Source: an uncultured Eubacterium sp.
GTDB lineage: Bacteria; Bacillota; Clostridia; Lachnospirales; Lachnospiraceae
Assembly (NCBI GenBank): GCA_947089855.1
Contig: CAMUML010000003.1
Location: 1-64,000 of the forward strand
Direction: 5' to 3'
Length of the DNA: 64,000 bases
The position numbers and the translations under genes are program-made. Under the pieces are notes generated by a model, which had not been told where the DNA came from, ran no database searches, and was given only the letters and a program-made list of their open reading frames with translations. This document shows, piece after piece, positions 1 to 8,074 of the stretch (position 1 is its first letter; the number at the start of each line of letters is the position of its first letter).

Positions 1-28
1 TGTCTCAAAAAGTGTACTTTTTGAGACA
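1..28. repeat. Perfect 13-bp palindrome at window edge
   Basis: TGTCTCAAAAAGT, two bases, then its exact reverse complement. It could be the terminator of a gene left of the window or the tip of an F1-type palindrome, because the copy at 45,779-45,936 also ends in TTTTGAGACAG. The window edge prevents a decision. Confidence 0.6.
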
Positions 29-91
29 GCCCAAACCCGCATAAACCCAGGGGAAAACGATAGAAAATCCCATGAAAGGACGCTATAAACC

Positions 92-1420
92 ATGCCGACA
101 GCCAGGCCATGCAGGACTCTGCGGCAGCAGAATAAGGGGCCAATCCCGCCGGGCGATATGGAACGGCTATTAGATATTGCGAAAGACTGCTGTACCGTAA
201 AAAACTATGTATACCAACGCTATGGCGGCATTAAAAGCTTGCCGAAACTTTATCCAGGCTATACGGTTCAAAATGAAATGACAAATAGCGGCCTGCGGGA
301 GCAGCTTGGTATGCCGTCCGTGTATTTTTACTTGGCGATTTTTGATGCATTGGGCGATATTAAGGGCCAATGGGCCAGGACAAAAGCGGCGGTGCAGGTC
401 CGCTTAAAGCAGAATGAAAATTTTTCTGAGGAAGACAGGCACTACCTGCGCTTCTTATTAAAAGTAAACAATGCATTTGAGCAGGTGCTAAATGGCAAAG
501 CAGTATCGTTAAAGAAAGAACTCCAGGCGCAGTATGAAGCGCTTGCGGCCAGTACCAATACCGGGCAGCTGTGCCGTTGGTTATGCCGCCAGGTGCGCAG
601 GCACCATATAAAGCTGCATACAGATTTTGCCGAAGGGTTTTCCATGACAGAGCGTGCATACCGGTATGGCGACCACGGCATTTATATTTCGGCAAAGGAA
701 AAACGCAAGCGTATTTTTATACCGTTGACGGACAATTGCCAATATAAGCGGCAGCTTTCCGTCAGGCTTTACCCGGAAGAAGGTGGCATTGAGATCCGGG
801 TGCCTGTAGATATAGGAGTCCATCTACATCCGGACTATGAAAACCAGGTAGGCCTGGCATTTGGGATGCATACCATGCTGACGACGCAAGAAGGGCATAC
901 CTATGGGGAGAATCTAGGGGAGTACCAGTCTGCCTATACGGAATGGCTGCGTACACAGTCTGCCAGCTACCGGCGCAACAGGGGCAGCAACCCGGGGCGT
1001 AAGAAATACTATGCAAGGAAGCAGCGCTACGAAGGGCAGCTGCACAGCTACATCAACCAGGAGCTAAACCGTATGCTGAAAACAGAAAAGCCCAAAACCA
1101 TCTATATCCCGAAGCTGCCAAAGCCACAGGCAGGCGGCATAAATAAAAGGGCCAACTATGCGGCTACACTGTGGCAGCGGGGCTATATCCGCAAAAGGCT
1201 TGCACAAAAGTGCTTGGAGGAATCGGTAGAACTGGAGGAGGTCTTTGCGAAAGGCATCAGCAGCGGGTGCAGCCAGTGCGGTGCGGACGGTATCAAACAA
1301 GGGGGACAGTTTACTTGCCCTGTATGTGGTTTATGTGTACAGGAGAAAGTGAATACAGCCCGGAATGTAAAAAAACGTGGGCAGCAAGCCCAGGCCAGCA
1401 AATTGCATGGGAATCTATAG
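92..1420 (+). CDS. TnpB-like RuvC-dead protein (candidate TldR-type RNA-guided repressor)
   Basis: A 442-residue protein with the TnpB (IS200/IS605 OrfB) layout: N-terminal recognition region, then split RuvC and a zinc ribbon near the C-terminus (C393, C396, C409, C412). The three RuvC motifs align but every catalytic acid is replaced. RuvC-I reads VGLAFG, with A256 where Asp belongs. RuvC-II reads IYIPKL, with P340 where Glu belongs. RuvC-III reads QEKVNTARN, with K419 where Asp belongs. The frame is otherwise intact and the zinc ribbon and NTARN context are kept, so the protein looks maintained rather than decayed. No TnpA is present. Nuclease-dead TnpB homologues (TldRs) are known to act as guide-RNA-directed transcription repressors next to fliC or oppF; that role is inferred here. 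The start is uncertain: an upstream ATG at 72 encodes a plausible KGRYKPCR beginning but is out of frame. Confidence 0.85.
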   Translation: MPTARPCRTLRQQNKGPIPPGDMERLLDIAKDCCTVKNYVYQRYGGIKSLPKLYPGYTVQNEMTNSGLREQLGMPSVYFYLAIFDALGDIKGQWARTKAAVQVRLKQNENFSEEDRHYLRFLLKVNNAFEQVLNGKAVSLKKELQAQYEALAASTNTGQLCRWLCRQVRRHHIKLHTDFAEGFSMTERAYRYGDHGIYISAKEKRKRIFIPLTDNCQYKRQLSVRLYPEEGGIEIRVPVDIGVHLHPDYENQVGLAFGMHTMLTTQEGHTYGENLGEYQSAYTEWLRTQSASYRRNRGSNPGRKKYYARKQRYEGQLHSYINQELNRMLKTEKPKTIYIPKLPKPQAGGINKRANYAATLWQRGYIRKRLAQKCLEESVELEEVFAKGISSGCSQCGADGIKQGGQFTCPVCGLCVQEKVNTARNVKKRGQQAQASKLHGNL

Positions 1421-1665
1421 CAATACAAAACGGTCATAAAGGCAGCCGCCCAGATAAGCCTTGGCAGCCGCTGGGGCTTTACCGCAGGGACTGGGCAAAT
1501 GCCTATGATATATAAAAAACAGGCGGCATTAGAAGGCAGCAGGCAGCTGCGCATTGGGTATGCCAGGACCTTGTGAACATGCCAGGCAGCATGAGGTAGC
1601 AGGGAGCGAAGCAGGGATTTTGAACCCGCATTGCCTGGATACAGCAGGCAACCAATATATCTTAT
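1421..1665 (+). ncRNA. Candidate guide RNA region downstream of the dead TnpB
   Basis: About 245 bases without a convincing ORF, directly 3' of the TnpB-like gene, where omega/guide RNAs of TnpB and TldR proteins are encoded. The stretch is GC-rich and full of short inverted repeats. One is a GGG/CCC hairpin around 1,614-1,627. Another is a 7-bp stem, TTGCCTG with CAGGCAA, at 1,631-1,651. DNA becomes AT-rich right after 1,652. I cannot define the scaffold/guide boundary by eye, and no target match was established. Confidence 0.4.
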
Positions 1666-1727
1666 TGAACTATATATTTTATAGAACAGATTTATTTTAA
1701 TGGAAAGTCAAGGGAAAGGCGGACATT

Positions 1728-3035
1728 ATGCGCAGGGCAAAAAGGAAGATGGTATTAGAATTATTTGCATCGGTACAAAAAGCCCATGTGCTTCTTGGAA
1801 AATTGGAAGGCGCGGCAGGCCCGGAAAAGCAGGAGCTGTGTATGCTGTGCCAAAACAGCGCCATGCAGATTGGCAATGAAATCGAGTACTGGGAAGGGAA
1901 AGGTACACAGGCTGTTTCGCTCCTGGAAGCTTACTGTGAAGAAGTTTATCAGTATGCGCAGGGTAACCGGCCATTCAGCCAGCTGGAACAAAGCCTGTTG
2001 CGGGCAGAATTTATCTTCCGGGAAGAAATCCCGGCAGATAAATGGGAAGTGGTGTTCTTTCCATATAATGCGTCGATGTGGGACAGCCTGGCAAGTGTAT
2101 GGAAAGCTGCAGACCAGGATCCGGAATGCAATGCTTTTGTAGTGCCGATCCCGTATTTTGAAAAAAATCCAGACGGTTCCTTTGGGCGGATGCATTATGA
2201 AGGCGGGCAGTTTCCGCCAGATGTCCCGGTGGTCCATTGGGAAGCATACGATGTCAGGAGTCGTTTCCCAGATATTATTTTTATCCATAACCCATATGAT
2301 GAGCATAATTTTGTAACAAGTGTACACCCCGATTACTATGCCAGTGTGCTGAGAAATTTTACAGGCCATTTAGTATATATACCATATTATTTATATGTCA
2401 ATAACGCGGTGGGTCCCGATACGCTGCTTACAAGCGCGGCCTTATATGCGGATTATGTCATTATCCAATCGGAAGAATGCTGCAAAAAATGCATCCAAAT
2501 TTATGATGAATTTATAGAAGAAAATGGGTGCAAGGATATTTTAAAAACCGGCAAAGAAAAATTTCTGCCGTTAGGTTCGCCGATATTGGATGCCGCAGGT
2601 GCATCGCAAGGCGGGTATCCGGTTCCGGACAGATGGAAGGAGATTATCCGAAAGAAAGGCCCAGATGCGAAAATTGTGCTGTATAACACACATATCAGCG
2701 ATGTTATGGGGCCGAATGCCGCACGGTTTTTTCGAAAAATCCGGCAAGTATTAAAGGTATTTCAGTCTCAGGAACAGATTGTGCTGTTATGGCGGCCCCA
2801 TCCACTGACGTGGCAGACGATTCAATCGATGAATCCGGGGGCTTTGCAGGACTACCAGGCGATTGTAGATACTTACCGGCGGGAAGGGTGGGGGATTTAT
2901 GACGATACCCCGCAGATGTACCGGGCGGTGGCAATTTCGGATGCCTATTATGGGGATTGGAGCTCGCTGGTGACTTTGTTCCAGGAGGCGGGGAAGCCGG
3001 TGTTGATGCAGAATTTGGATATAATAGATAATTGA
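1728..3035 (+). CDS. CDP-glycerol glycerophosphotransferase-like protein
   Basis: A 435-residue cytoplasmic protein. The C-terminal third has the GT-B-like features of TagF/TarF polyol-phosphate transferases: LYNTHISD, then RPHPLT, then a D-x-Y-x-G-D-WSSL segment and the closing GKPVLMQN. The N-terminal ~90 residues are helical and unassigned. Family knowledge suggests transfer of glycerol-phosphate or a related group to a glycan; the substrate cannot be read. The protein stops just after the conserved NLDIID segment. The next gene begins with a propeller-like region that, from memory, is sometimes fused to such domains, so this may be half of a split protein. Base composition drops sharply right after the stop. 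Confidence 0.7.
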   Translation: MRRAKRKMVLELFASVQKAHVLLGKLEGAAGPEKQELCMLCQNSAMQIGNEIEYWEGKGTQAVSLLEAYCEEVYQYAQGNRPFSQLEQSLLRAEFIFREEIPADKWEVVFFPYNASMWDSLASVWKAADQDPECNAFVVPIPYFEKNPDGSFGRMHYEGGQFPPDVPVVHWEAYDVRSRFPDIIFIHNPYDEHNFVTSVHPDYYASVLRNFTGHLVYIPYYLYVNNAVGPDTLLTSAALYADYVIIQSEECCKKCIQIYDEFIEENGCKDILKTGKEKFLPLGSPILDAAGASQGGYPVPDRWKEIIRKKGPDAKIVLYNTHISDVMGPNAARFFRKIRQVLKVFQSQEQIVLLWRPHPLTWQTIQSMNPGALQDYQAIVDTYRREGWGIYDDTPQMYRAVAISDAYYGDWSSLVTLFQEAGKPVLMQNLDIIDN

Positions 3036-3078
3036 TGTAGATTTCCTGTGATTTCGGACTGTATAGGGGTGAAATAAA

Positions 3079-4215
3079 ATGGATATACACACAGTAAGTG
3101 CAGTTAGGGTTGAAGATAAGGTATTTTTTTCTGAGTTATATTTTAACGCTTTGTTTTGTATGGATTTAAAGGATTTTAGATTGTCATATATTACAAGTTT
3201 TGAAAAATATCCAAAATATATATCAAATTTATTTCGAAGGCTGCATGTTTTGAATGGTAAGATTTTTTTTATGCCAACTATAGAAAACCAAATTGCAGTA
3301 TATGATATAGAACAAGATATAATGGAATACATAAGCTTGAACAATACCAAAAATGGCTATTTATTAAATGGATATATAAAGAAAAATGATCTTTGGATGA
3401 TTATGGATAACTATCCAAATGATGTGATAAAAGTAGATTTAGGCACAAAAAGAATTTACAAGTCTGGGTTAGATTGGGAGAAGATAGAAGCACAAACTGG
3501 ATATGGTTTGCAAAACATTAGTAAGGAAGATTGTGGGCATATATGTTTGTGTAGCCATATTCAAAATGAAAATTGTTGCATTTCGCTAAAGAAGTTAACA
3601 GGATATTTGGTTATCCATAATTTTTATACTGAAAAATCAGACATTATAAAAGTGCCAGGATATGAAAAATGTAAATTTAGTTCATTATGTATAGATGGAA
3701 AATATATTTGGCTTAGTATTGTGAATGAAAGTATATTGGTCAAATTTGATATGATAGATCATAAGGTACTGGAGGAAATTCATTTTGGTATTCCATTTAA
3801 TATGGAATACATAGAAATGATGGTGAACTACAAAGATAACGTTTTGCTAGTCAGGGAAACAGGTATTTTTTATTATAATAAAGAAAATGGGGAATGGAAA
3901 GAACTGCTATATACAAAAAAACTTTTTTTGTCATGCAGTATTGTTTATGGTAATAGAGTTATTTTTTTGCCACAAATAGGAGGAAAGCTTATACTTTTTG
4001 ACCTCGAAAATAAAGTTATTTATGAGAGGGAATTTCAATGGAATATCCATTTGAATGGTAGCCATTTAATGGATTTATTTGATGGGTATATATATGAGGA
4101 TAGCTGTCATATCAATGATTATCTTAAAATTTTAATTCATTTCAAAGCTGAAAGCAATGAAAAGGGGCTTGCAGCAGGGAGTGCTATTTGGGAATGCTGT
4201 AAAGGCTGGGAATGA
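3079..4215 (+). CDS. Beta-propeller-like protein of unknown function
   Basis: A 378-residue, very AT-rich gene. It shows repeating strands with aromatic-rich turns (KVFFSELYFNALFCMD, GKIFFMP, KYIWLSI, NVLLVRE) spaced 40-50 residues apart, as in a propeller. No catalytic motif or signal peptide is visible. A GGGGTGA ribosome binding site precedes the ATG. It follows the glycerophosphotransferase-like gene by 43 bases and may be its detached C-terminal module. The composition matches the fucosyltransferase gene downstream rather than the gene upstream, so a recombination junction probably lies near 3,036. Confidence 0.6.
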   Translation: MDIHTVSAVRVEDKVFFSELYFNALFCMDLKDFRLSYITSFEKYPKYISNLFRRLHVLNGKIFFMPTIENQIAVYDIEQDIMEYISLNNTKNGYLLNGYIKKNDLWMIMDNYPNDVIKVDLGTKRIYKSGLDWEKIEAQTGYGLQNISKEDCGHICLCSHIQNENCCISLKKLTGYLVIHNFYTEKSDIIKVPGYEKCKFSSLCIDGKYIWLSIVNESILVKFDMIDHKVLEEIHFGIPFNMEYIEMMVNYKDNVLLVRETGIFYYNKENGEWKELLYTKKLFLSCSIVYGNRVIFLPQIGGKLILFDLENKVIYEREFQWNIHLNGSHLMDLFDGYIYEDSCHINDYLKILIHFKAESNEKGLAAGSAIWECCKGWE

Positions 4216-4310
4216 AATGGATACCTTATTTTTCGATATAGTGTAGGTTTAGGAACGGATAAAAAGGAAAAGCAGAATAATGATAATTCTGGGTAATTAA
4301 GGATGATAAA

Positions 4311-5429
4311 ATGAAATTAATTGTTTATGGTTTGGGAAGAGATTATGAAGAGCATGAAAAGTTTATTAGGGACAAATATGAAATTTTAGGTGTTTCAGAT
4401 TCTGATTTAAGTAAAGAAATTAAATACAATGATTTTATAAGAAAAGAAAATATATTAAATCTGGATTTTGATAAGATATTAGTTTGTAGTGAGGATTATT
4501 TTAAAGAAATTAAAAAAGACTTGATATGTTTAGGAATTGATGATCAAAAAATAATAGGTTTAGATGGAAATGTTATAAATTTGAAAGGAAGAGAACCTAT
4601 CATTGTTGTTAAATTAAGTGGCGGAATGGGAAATTTGATGTTTCAATATGCATTTTATTTAAAGCTCAAATTTAATAATATTAATACGCCTATTAAAGTC
4701 GATATTTCATTTTACTACCTGGAGCAAGTACCAGAAGCTTTTCAAATACCGTGGGTTTTTGAACGAATTTTTAATTTAAAACTCCCAATAGCTACACGGG
4801 AAGAAATTGCAGAAAGTAAACGACAAAAAAAGTATTATGAAAAAGAGCTATCTAGTTATGATAAGGAAGTAGCTGATATAAAAGCAGGATATATAGTGGG
4901 ATATTGGCAGACGGCAAAATATTTTAAAGGAATAGAAGGGCAAGTTAGAAAAACGTTTCGATTTGATTTAATGTACCTTTCAAACCGGCAAAAGACGATA
5001 TTAGAAAAAATCAATGGAAGTAAAAATTCCGTGGCAGTTTGGATAAGGCGTGGGGATTATGTAACATCAACAGAGATTAACTCCCTATATGGAAATATTT
5101 GCACAAAAGAGTATTATGACACTGCGATGGAATATATACGCCAAAAATATAAAACTGAAAATTTTTTTATATTTTCAAATGATTCAGATTATGTACAGGA
5201 AAACTATAAAAAATATCCATCAATGACATATGCAGATAATTCTACAGAATTTTGGGATATGAGTATTTATTTGATGTCGCAATGTGATCATATAATCATT
5301 TCTAATAGTACGTTTAGCTGGTGGGCGGCATGGCTGCATGAAAAGGATGGTATCATTATTAGCCCCAAAACATTTATTAATGGTTATACTACTCCTGATA
5401 TGTGGGAAAGAGAATGGATAAGGTTATAG
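4311..5429 (+). CDS. Alpha-1,2-fucosyltransferase (GT11) with N-terminal Rossmann-like module
   Basis: A 372-residue protein. Residues ~1-95 form a Rossmann-like module beginning KLIVYGLGRDYEEH. The remainder is a GT11 fucosyltransferase: GGMGNLMFQYAFYLKL at its start, the donor-binding motif IRRGDYV, a late STFSWWAAWL and a final ISP segment. GT11 enzymes transfer fucose from GDP-L-fucose in alpha-1,2 linkage. That fits Gmd and the Fcl-like reductase about 4-6 kb downstream. A closely similar paralogue lies at 13,950-15,081 but is frameshifted, so this is the only intact copy. A weak AAGGATG lies before the ATG. Acceptor unknown. Confidence 0.88.
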   Translation: MKLIVYGLGRDYEEHEKFIRDKYEILGVSDSDLSKEIKYNDFIRKENILNLDFDKILVCSEDYFKEIKKDLICLGIDDQKIIGLDGNVINLKGREPIIVVKLSGGMGNLMFQYAFYLKLKFNNINTPIKVDISFYYLEQVPEAFQIPWVFERIFNLKLPIATREEIAESKRQKKYYEKELSSYDKEVADIKAGYIVGYWQTAKYFKGIEGQVRKTFRFDLMYLSNRQKTILEKINGSKNSVAVWIRRGDYVTSTEINSLYGNICTKEYYDTAMEYIRQKYKTENFFIFSNDSDYVQENYKKYPSMTYADNSTEFWDMSIYLMSQCDHIIISNSTFSWWAAWLHEKDGIIISPKTFINGYTTPDMWEREWIRL

Positions 5430-5514
5430 ATTTGAAACAACCTGTATCAATTTCGTATGATTAAGAATGAATAATAATGAAATAGGCAGGCATTAAAGCG
5501 AAAAGAGGAAAGAT

Positions 5515-6252
5515 ATGTTAGACGTTGTAAAACAAAAAAGGACAGCTTTAATTATCGGAGGTACAGGGGGTATTGGTAAGGAAGTAATAAAAGCTTTTGT
5601 AAATGCAGATTATCAGGTCTTTTTTACTTATTATAAAAATCATAAGGAAGCTGAAGATTTAGAAAAAAAATACTTTGCAAAAGGCTATCAAGTTGATATT
5701 TCCAATATAGCAGATATAAAGAAGCTATTAGCGGAATTTTGTTTAGATACTTCTAATTTAGATGTTCTGATTTACTGTACAGGTATTTTCGAAGACTCTT
5801 TGATTGAGAATATGTCATTTGAAAGTTGGAATAGAGTTATATCTGTAAATTTGACGGGAGCTTTTTTGTGTGCCCAGGTTATGATTCCTTTATTAAGGAA
5901 AAGCGGTCATGGAAGGTTTCTATGTATTGGATCAGTGATGGGTGAAAGTGGCATATATGGATCATGTAGTTATAGTGCGTCCAAGGCAGGATTAATCGGT
6001 TTGGTAAAAAGCATTGCTTTGGAAAATGCAAAATACGGAGTTACTGCGAATGTGGTTTCACTTGGGTATATTGATACAGGAATGACAAAACAACTATCTA
6101 CTAAAGTACTGGATTATGCAGTAAAGAAGATTCCTATGGGAAAGTTTGGGTCAGCAGAGGATGTTGCAAGAATGATTGTTGACTTGAGTGAAGAACATAC
6201 AGATTATTTTTCTGGCCAGGTTATCAGGATAAACGGGCTACTTTACTTATAG
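5515..6252 (+). CDS. SDR-family 3-oxoacyl reductase (FabG/PhaB-like)
   Basis: A 245-residue short-chain dehydrogenase. It has the cofactor motif GGTGGIG near the N-terminus, the catalytic YSASKAG (Y-x-x-x-K) in mid-protein, and the C-terminal SGQVIRINGL typical of FabG. The family reduces 3-oxoacyl-ACP or acetoacetyl-CoA to the 3-hydroxy form with NAD(P)H. A thiolase follows 35 bases downstream and an acyltransferase after that. I therefore infer reduction of acetoacetyl-CoA to 3-hydroxybutyryl-CoA for decorating a sugar rather than fatty acid synthesis. RBS AGAGGAAAG. Confidence 0.85.
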   Translation: MLDVVKQKRTALIIGGTGGIGKEVIKAFVNADYQVFFTYYKNHKEAEDLEKKYFAKGYQVDISNIADIKKLLAEFCLDTSNLDVLIYCTGIFEDSLIENMSFESWNRVISVNLTGAFLCAQVMIPLLRKSGHGRFLCIGSVMGESGIYGSCSYSASKAGLIGLVKSIALENAKYGVTANVVSLGYIDTGMTKQLSTKVLDYAVKKIPMGKFGSAEDVARMIVDLSEEHTDYFSGQVIRINGLLYL

Positions 6253-6287
6253 GTTAGATAAAAATTTTGATTAGGGGTAATTAACAG

Positions 6288-7463
6288 ATGGCAAAAAGTG
6301 TAGTTGTTAGTTATGCAAGAACTCCTTTTGGCAAGCAGGGAGGGAATCTGGCATCAGTAAAAGCTGTTGATCTAGGGGCAGTGGCTTTAAGGGCAGCGGT
6401 GCAAAAGTGTAACATGAATCCAGATGAAATAGATATGGCGATTATAGGCCAGGCGATTCCAGGAGGGTGTGGCCAGATACCAGCACGCCAAGCTGTATTA
6501 AAAGCCAAACTGCCTGCATCACTTCCTGTTGATGCAGTCAATAAAGTATGCGCGTCAAGTATCAGGGCGGTTACCTTAGCGGATCAGGTTATTCGTTCCG
6601 GAGATGCCAAAATCATATTGACCGGCGGTATGGAAAGTATGAGTAACGTGCCGTTTGCTTCCTTTGACATGAGAAAAGGACGTAAAATGTTTAATACGGA
6701 ATTTGTAGATTTAATGGTAAAAGATGGTTTGTGGGATCCTTTTTATGACTGCCATATGGCAGTACATGGCGGGAAAGTGGCATCGGAATATAATATTACA
6801 AGGGAAATGCAGGATCAATGGGCAGTTGGAAGCCAAAAGAAAGCGCAAAATGCGATTAAAAAGGGATATTTGTGTGAAGAAATTGTACCTGTATTTATTG
6901 GCGACAATAAGTTTATTGAAATGGATGAAGCCCCTAGGGCAGATTCTACAATTGAAAAACTTAGGAAGTTAAAGCCTTTGTTTGTTGAAAATAATACGGT
7001 TACACCAGGAAATGCACCTGGAACAAGTGATGGGGCTTGTGCGTTGCTTATTATGGAACAGTCTGAGGCAGAAAGAAGAAATATAAATTATGAGGCTGTT
7101 ATTCTTGGACACGCTATGTATTCTGAAGATCCTCAGTATATAGCAACGGTGCCCGGACATGCTATTTTTAAACTGCTAAAACAAATGGATCTACAAGTTA
7201 CAGATATAGATCTTTTTGAAATAAATGAAGCTTTTGCAGCCGTAACGCTTGTAAGTGGAAAAATGCTTGGGTGTGATATGGAAAAGGTAAATGTAAATGG
7301 AGGTGCAATTGCTTATGGGCATCCACTTGGTGCATCTGGTGGGAGGATATTAATGTCGCTGATAGGAGAGTTAAAACGGAGGCACTTAAAATACGGAGTT
7401 GCAGCAATTTGTAGTGGAACTGGGCAAGGGGATGCGGTCTTAATCGAAAATTGCCAAAGGTAA
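6288..7463 (+). CDS. Thiolase (acetyl-CoA acetyltransferase)
   Basis: A 391-residue thiolase of full family length. The nucleophile is C88 (NKVCASS), followed by NEAFAA, the catalytic His at ~345 in GHPLGASGG, and the second Cys at ~375 in ICSGTGQGD. The last motif normally reads CxGGGQG, so Ser and Thr here are a mild variation. The family condenses two acetyl-CoA to acetoacetyl-CoA. Its position between a ketoacyl reductase and a left-handed-helix acyltransferase inside a sugar locus suggests that it supplies a C4 acyl donor. No butyrate-pathway genes are nearby. Confidence 0.9.
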   Translation: MAKSVVVSYARTPFGKQGGNLASVKAVDLGAVALRAAVQKCNMNPDEIDMAIIGQAIPGGCGQIPARQAVLKAKLPASLPVDAVNKVCASSIRAVTLADQVIRSGDAKIILTGGMESMSNVPFASFDMRKGRKMFNTEFVDLMVKDGLWDPFYDCHMAVHGGKVASEYNITREMQDQWAVGSQKKAQNAIKKGYLCEEIVPVFIGDNKFIEMDEAPRADSTIEKLRKLKPLFVENNTVTPGNAPGTSDGACALLIMEQSEAERRNINYEAVILGHAMYSEDPQYIATVPGHAIFKLLKQMDLQVTDIDLFEINEAFAAVTLVSGKMLGCDMEKVNVNGGAIAYGHPLGASGGRILMSLIGELKRRHLKYGVAAICSGTGQGDAVLIENCQR

Positions 7464-7492
7464 GCGGAATGTCAGATCTATGGGAGGCTAGA

Positions 7493-8071
7493 ATGGAAGG
7501 GTATTTATCACAAGATGAATTAAAAAAAATAGGATTTAGGAATTTAGGCGAACATGTGCTAATTAGTGAAAAATGCAGTATATATGGAGCTGAACTAATT
7601 TCGATCGGTAATTATGTTAGAATAGATGATTTTTCAATGCTTGTAGGTAATATTGAAATCAAGAATTTCGTACATATATCGCCGTATTGTGGAATTCATG
7701 GTACTGGTGGCGGGAAAGTAGTCTTTGAAGACTACACAGGACTGTCAGCGGGTGCCATGGTATATGCGGCGAGTGATGATTATAGCGGATGTTACATGAC
7801 AAATCCAATGATTCCTGACAAGTTTAGAAAGGTGAAAGCTTGTGATATTTATATCAAAAAACATTCTGTAGTCGGAATTAAGTCTGTATTGCTGCCTGGT
7901 GCATATCTGGATCAAGGGACTGCTGTTGGGGCAATGAGCCTTGTGGTAAGTAGGACAGATCCGTGGTGGATTTATGCTGGTATCCCTTGCAAAAGGATAA
8001 AAAAGCGTAGCCAAAAGGCATTGGAATTAGAAAAAGATTTTATGGAATCAGCGATTCATTATGAGGGGTAA
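7493..8071 (+). CDS. Left-handed beta-helix acyltransferase
   Basis: About 192 residues with hexapeptide-repeat strands (SIYGAELISIGNYVRIDDFSML, then KVVFEDYTGLSAGAMV, VVGIKSVLLPGAYLDQG) ending in the usual YAGIPCKRIKKR. This is the WbbJ/Maa-type CoA-dependent O- or N-acyltransferase fold. The ATG at 7,493 is preferred because GGGAGG lies 5 bases upstream; a TTG at 7,451 or ATG at 7,469 would overlap the thiolase. As the last of the thiolase-reductase-acyltransferase trio it is the natural candidate to place a 3-hydroxybutyryl (or acetyl) group on a sugar. The acyl specificity is inference. Confidence 0.8.
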   Translation: MEGYLSQDELKKIGFRNLGEHVLISEKCSIYGAELISIGNYVRIDDFSMLVGNIEIKNFVHISPYCGIHGTGGGKVVFEDYTGLSAGAMVYAASDDYSGCYMTNPMIPDKFRKVKACDIYIKKHSVVGIKSVLLPGAYLDQGTAVGAMSLVVSRTDPWWIYAGIPCKRIKKRSQKALELEKDFMESAIHYEG

Positions 8072-8074
8072 AAG

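Noticed and set aside
360-695. Antisense frames inside the TnpB-like gene and many similar long opposite-strand frames across the window
   Set aside because: They shadow strongly supported genes, lack ribosome binding sites and show no protein-like motifs.
92-1420. Active IS605-type transposon or Cas12f effector
   Set aside because: No TnpA, no CRISPR repeats, and all three catalytic residues are lost.
1600-1655. tRNA-like pattern on the minus strand (T-arm-like GGGTTCAAAATCCC and a 5-bp anticodon-like stem)
   Set aside because: The T-loop has an extra base, no acceptor stem or D-arm can be built, and the anticodon loop has T at position 37. Treated as hairpins of the candidate guide RNA.
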